DNA from: Blautia sp.
GTDB taxonomy: Bacteria > Bacillota > Clostridia > Lachnospirales > Lachnospiraceae
Direction of reading: 5' to 3'
DNA length: 32,437 bases
Assembly: GCA_029257775.1 (NCBI GenBank)
Contig: JARIAQ010000005.1
Span: 1-32,437 of the forward strand
Below the pieces are notes generated by a model. That model made no database searches. It was not told the origin of the DNA and saw only the letters and a program-made list of their open reading frames with translations. Shown here in pieces: positions 30,572 to 32,437 of this stretch. Made by a program: the position numbers and the translations under genes. Numbering within the stretch: position 1 is the stretch's first letter; each line of letters starts with the position of its first letter.

Positions 30572-31300
30572 TTATTTAGTTTTTGATAAAGCAGCTTCGT
30601 CTGCAACAATTGTTACATCAGGATGAAGCTGTAAGATAGAAGCAGGAACCTGTGGAGTAATTGGTCCATTGATTACTTTGTTTAAGATTTCAGCTTTATC
30701 TTCGCCACTTACAACAACAAGAATTTTTTTGGCACTCATAATTGTGCCGATACCCATAGTATAGGCCTGACGAGGTACATCAGCTTCGTTTTCAAAGAAA
30801 CGTTTATTTGCCTGAATAGTACTTTCTGTTAAGTCTACACAGTGTGTTGTTTTTGGAAAATCGTCTGCTGGTTCGTTAAAACCAATATGTCCATTATGAC
30901 CAAGACCTAAAAGTTGTAAGTCAATACCACCGACTTTTTCAATGATTTCTTCGTAAGCTTCGCATGCTGCATCACTGTCCTTGTCTAATCCATCAGGAAC
31001 ATAAGTACATTCTTTGCGAATATTCACATGATCGAAAAGATTGTGGTTCATAAAATAGCGATAGCTCTGATCATTATCTCCGCTTAAACCTCTGTATTCA
31101 TCAAGATTGCAGGAGGTAATCTGTGAGAAATCTAAATCTCCGTTCTGATACCATTCAATCAGATTTTTATAAGTACCTACAGGTGTAGAGCCTGTGGCAA
31201 GACCAAGTACACAGTCAGGATTTAAAACAACCTGAGAAGCAATGATATGTGCTGCTTTTTTGCTCATTTCGTCATAATTTTTTGTTTTGTAGATTTTCAT
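30572..31300 (-). CDS. nagB: Glucosamine-6-phosphate deaminase NagB
   Basis: A 242-residue isomerase/deaminase that converts glucosamine-6-phosphate to fructose-6-phosphate and ammonia, the last step of amino-sugar use. Typical motifs are LGLATGSTPVGTYKNLIEWY (phosphate loop), NLDEYRGLSGDNDQSYRYFM, the active-site LGLGHNGHIGFNEP and the late IMSAKKILVVVSGEDKAEIL. Length is that of short monomeric or non-allosteric Gram-positive enzymes. No nagA is beside it. An AraC-type gene lies just upstream in the same direction, but nagB has its own promoter. Confidence 0.96.
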   Translation of the reverse strand: MKIYKTKNYDEMSKKAAHIIASQVVLNPDCVLGLATGSTPVGTYKNLIEWYQNGDLDFSQITSCNLDEYRGLSGDNDQSYRYFMNHNLFDHVNIRKECTYVPDGLDKDSDAACEAYEEIIEKVGGIDLQLLGLGHNGHIGFNEPADDFPKTTHCVDLTESTIQANKRFFENEADVPRQAYTMGIGTIMSAKKILVVVSGEDKAEILNKVINGPITPQVPASILQLHPDVTIVADEAALSKTK

Positions 31301-31353
31301 TCTCCATTCTCCTTTTTGTAAAGTAGTTGAATACTTTTTTTAAATTTTCCTTC

Positions 31354-31382
31354 ATTATAATATGAACAGAAAGGAAACTCAA
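31354..31382 (-). promoter_or_regulatory. Promoter of nagB
   Basis: On the minus strand TTGAGT (31382-31377), a 17-nt spacer and a perfect TATAAT (31359-31354). Confidence 0.7.
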
Positions 31383-31400
31383 TGATAAAATGTAGAAAGT

Positions 31401-32294
31401 CTATTTTCTGTCCGAAATTACTTTAATCGAAGATGCATATTCTGAAGGTGTCATTCCCGTTAGTTTTTTAAATTGACGGGAAAAATAGTGGATAGATGTA
31501 TATCCGATAAATTCTGATATTTGCGTGAAATTGTGATGATTTTCTCGGATAAGCTGTTTGGCTAATTCTATTTTTAAACGTGAGAAATAGTCAATGACAC
31601 CACACTGATCATGTTCTCTGAAAAGTTTTTGAAGTTGAGAACGACCAATTAAATTATCTCGGCAGATTGCTTCAATAGTTAGATGCTCTCGAATATGCTC
31701 TTCTAAATATGTAGTAATTTTATTGTATAGCAAATCATCACTTTTTAGTTTCATGGATTTTATAGCAGGTGCAGAGTACTGGCCTAACTGTAAGTTTCGA
31801 ATCATGGTAATAAGTAAAGCTTGAAGATAAATTTTAATTAGTTGTTCTGATCCAAAAGGCGCATTGGTATTTCGCACCATTTCCATGGTCTGTGGGTTAT
31901 TTAAGGGTGTTTTAATGCAACGTTTTGCTTCATAAATAATTTGAGCAATGAAATTACGTTCCTGTTCTCCGATGCTGGTCTTTAAATTCTGAAAATAAGC
32001 CATACATGGCGAAGTGCAGTCAAAGGAAATTACAACAAGATTAGGAGCAATTTTTCCATTGGCGCGAACTGTGTGAAATTCATTTGGTTTGTGGAAAATA
32101 ATTTCTCCTTTTTTTAAAGTATAGGCTTTACCGTCAGCAGTTACCTCTACCTCACCTTTATCCACACATAAAAATTCCCAAAAATCATGTCGTTCGCCAG
32201 GGAAGCTATAGTCACTCATGTATTCAAAATAATGAATGGTAATGATACTATCAATTTTTACATCTTCAATTAATTCTAAACTTTTAAATGGCAT
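31401..32294 (-). CDS. AraC family transcriptional regulator with N-terminal cupin domain
   Basis: A 297-residue regulator. The N-terminal ~100 residues are the sugar-binding cupin-like barrel (FWEFLCVDKGEVEVTADGKAYTLKKGEIIFHKPNEFHTV). The C-terminal ~100 residues are the double helix-turn-helix (LTIEAICRDNLIGRSQLQKLF; FTQISEFIGYTSIHYFSRQFKKLTGMTPSEY). Regulators of this build usually control carbohydrate uptake and breakdown genes encoded next to them. A gene begins divergently at 32434, with two TTGTAT repeats in between, and is the likely target. The RBS is TAGGAGG. Confidence 0.92.
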   Translation of the reverse strand: MPFKSLELIEDVKIDSIITIHYFEYMSDYSFPGERHDFWEFLCVDKGEVEVTADGKAYTLKKGEIIFHKPNEFHTVRANGKIAPNLVVISFDCTSPCMAYFQNLKTSIGEQERNFIAQIIYEAKRCIKTPLNNPQTMEMVRNTNAPFGSEQLIKIYLQALLITMIRNLQLGQYSAPAIKSMKLKSDDLLYNKITTYLEEHIREHLTIEAICRDNLIGRSQLQKLFREHDQCGVIDYFSRLKIELAKQLIRENHHNFTQISEFIGYTSIHYFSRQFKKLTGMTPSEYASSIKVISDRK

Positions 32295-32360
32295 GATAAA
32301 CCTCCTAAAAAGAATGAACGTTAATTTTATTATAAAGGAAAAAAAGTGAAAAATCTACAT

Positions 32361-32379
32361 TTGTATAAAAAAGTTGTAT
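32361..32379 (+). repeat. Direct TTGTAT repeats in the divergent region, possible AraC-type site
   Basis: TTGTAT at 32361-32366 and 32374-32379, 13 nt apart, flanked by CTACA (32355-32359) and TGTAG (32381-32385). AraC proteins bind direct repeats near the -35, and the second copy overlaps that of the promoter below. The spacing is short for a classic AraC dimer site. Confidence 0.35.
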
Positions 32380-32402
32380 TTGTAGAAGGAAAAAGCTAAA
32401 AT
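32374..32402 (+). promoter_or_regulatory. Probable promoter of the gene at the right edge
   Basis: TTGTAT (32374-32379), a 17-nt spacer and TAAAAT (32397-32402). The -35 is moderate, as expected if a regulator assists. Confidence 0.5.
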
Positions 32403-32433
32403 AAAGAAAACAAGAGGAGAAAGAGGAAGAAAT

Positions 32434-32437
32434 ATGA
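32434..32437 (+). CDS. Start codon of a gene running off the right edge
   Basis: The last four bases contain ATG (32434-32436), preceded by purine-rich AGAGGAG and AGAGGAAG that can serve as RBS. Nothing can be said of the product. Its divergence from the AraC-type gene suggests a sugar-uptake or glycosidase gene. Confidence 0.5.

Noticed and set aside
1-32437. Insertion sequence, prophage, CRISPR array or RNA gene
   Set aside because: No transposase, integrase, phage structural gene, regularly spaced repeat, tRNA cloverleaf or rRNA sequence was recognised. The only structured RNA I can support is the TPP riboswitch.

Overview
The window reads as chromosomal DNA from a low-GC, strictly anaerobic Firmicute, most likely Lachnospiraceae (Blautia-like; the genus is inference). 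The indications are AT-rich codon use, strong AGGAGG ribosome binding sites, short-form ThiC, MecA, a flavodiiron-rubredoxin-NROR fusion protein, 8-iron ferredoxin, and a tetracycline-protection-like GTPase fused to a YacP/Rae1 nuclease domain. No tRNA, rRNA, CRISPR array, transposase or phage gene was seen.

Layout. (1) 1-507: 3' end of dnaB and its terminator. (2) 508-7548: a five-gene pilus operon behind a consensus promoter and a ~215-nt leader that contains an intrinsic terminator. The genes are a large IPSTG-anchored tip/ancillary protein, a SipA-like signal-peptidase homologue with Arg at the catalytic Lys position, a two-domain Spy0128/FctA-type major pilin, a class B sortase and a small FctB-like basal pilin. 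The order matches the Streptococcus pyogenes FCT pilus core. (3) 7559-10467: lemA and a DUF2207 membrane protein with a Gly/Ser/Cys-rich tail. (4) 10484-12005, minus strand: thiC under a TPP riboswitch with an attenuator. (5) 12028-13923: a MerR regulator, an 8Fe-8S ferredoxin, a DUF1858 CxxC protein and mecA. (6) 14037-18055: a MATE transporter and the TetM-like GTPase-Rae1 fusion, 10 nt apart. (7) 18146-21296: the multidomain flavodiiron protein and a GreA-type factor. (8) 21300-25227: a Na+/phosphate symporter with PhoB/PhoR-like two-component genes and PhoP-box-like repeats in front. (9) 25228-28041, minus strand: trkA-trkH potassium uptake. (10) 28212-30551: a small four-Cys protein, proA and a CPBP membrane protease. 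(11) 30572-32294, minus strand: nagB and an AraC-type regulator, with a new divergent gene starting at the right edge.

How the genes work together. The pilus genes form a complete chaperone-pilin-polymerase set. The MATE and GTPase-nuclease pair suggests a drug or translation stress module. The flavodiiron protein, ferredoxin and DUF1858 protein belong to anaerobic redox and oxygen detoxification. The symporter and two-component pair form a phosphate-sensing and uptake unit. The most unusual items are the TetM-like-Rae1 fusion and the FCT-like pilus operon with its attenuated leader and Lys-less signal peptidase.
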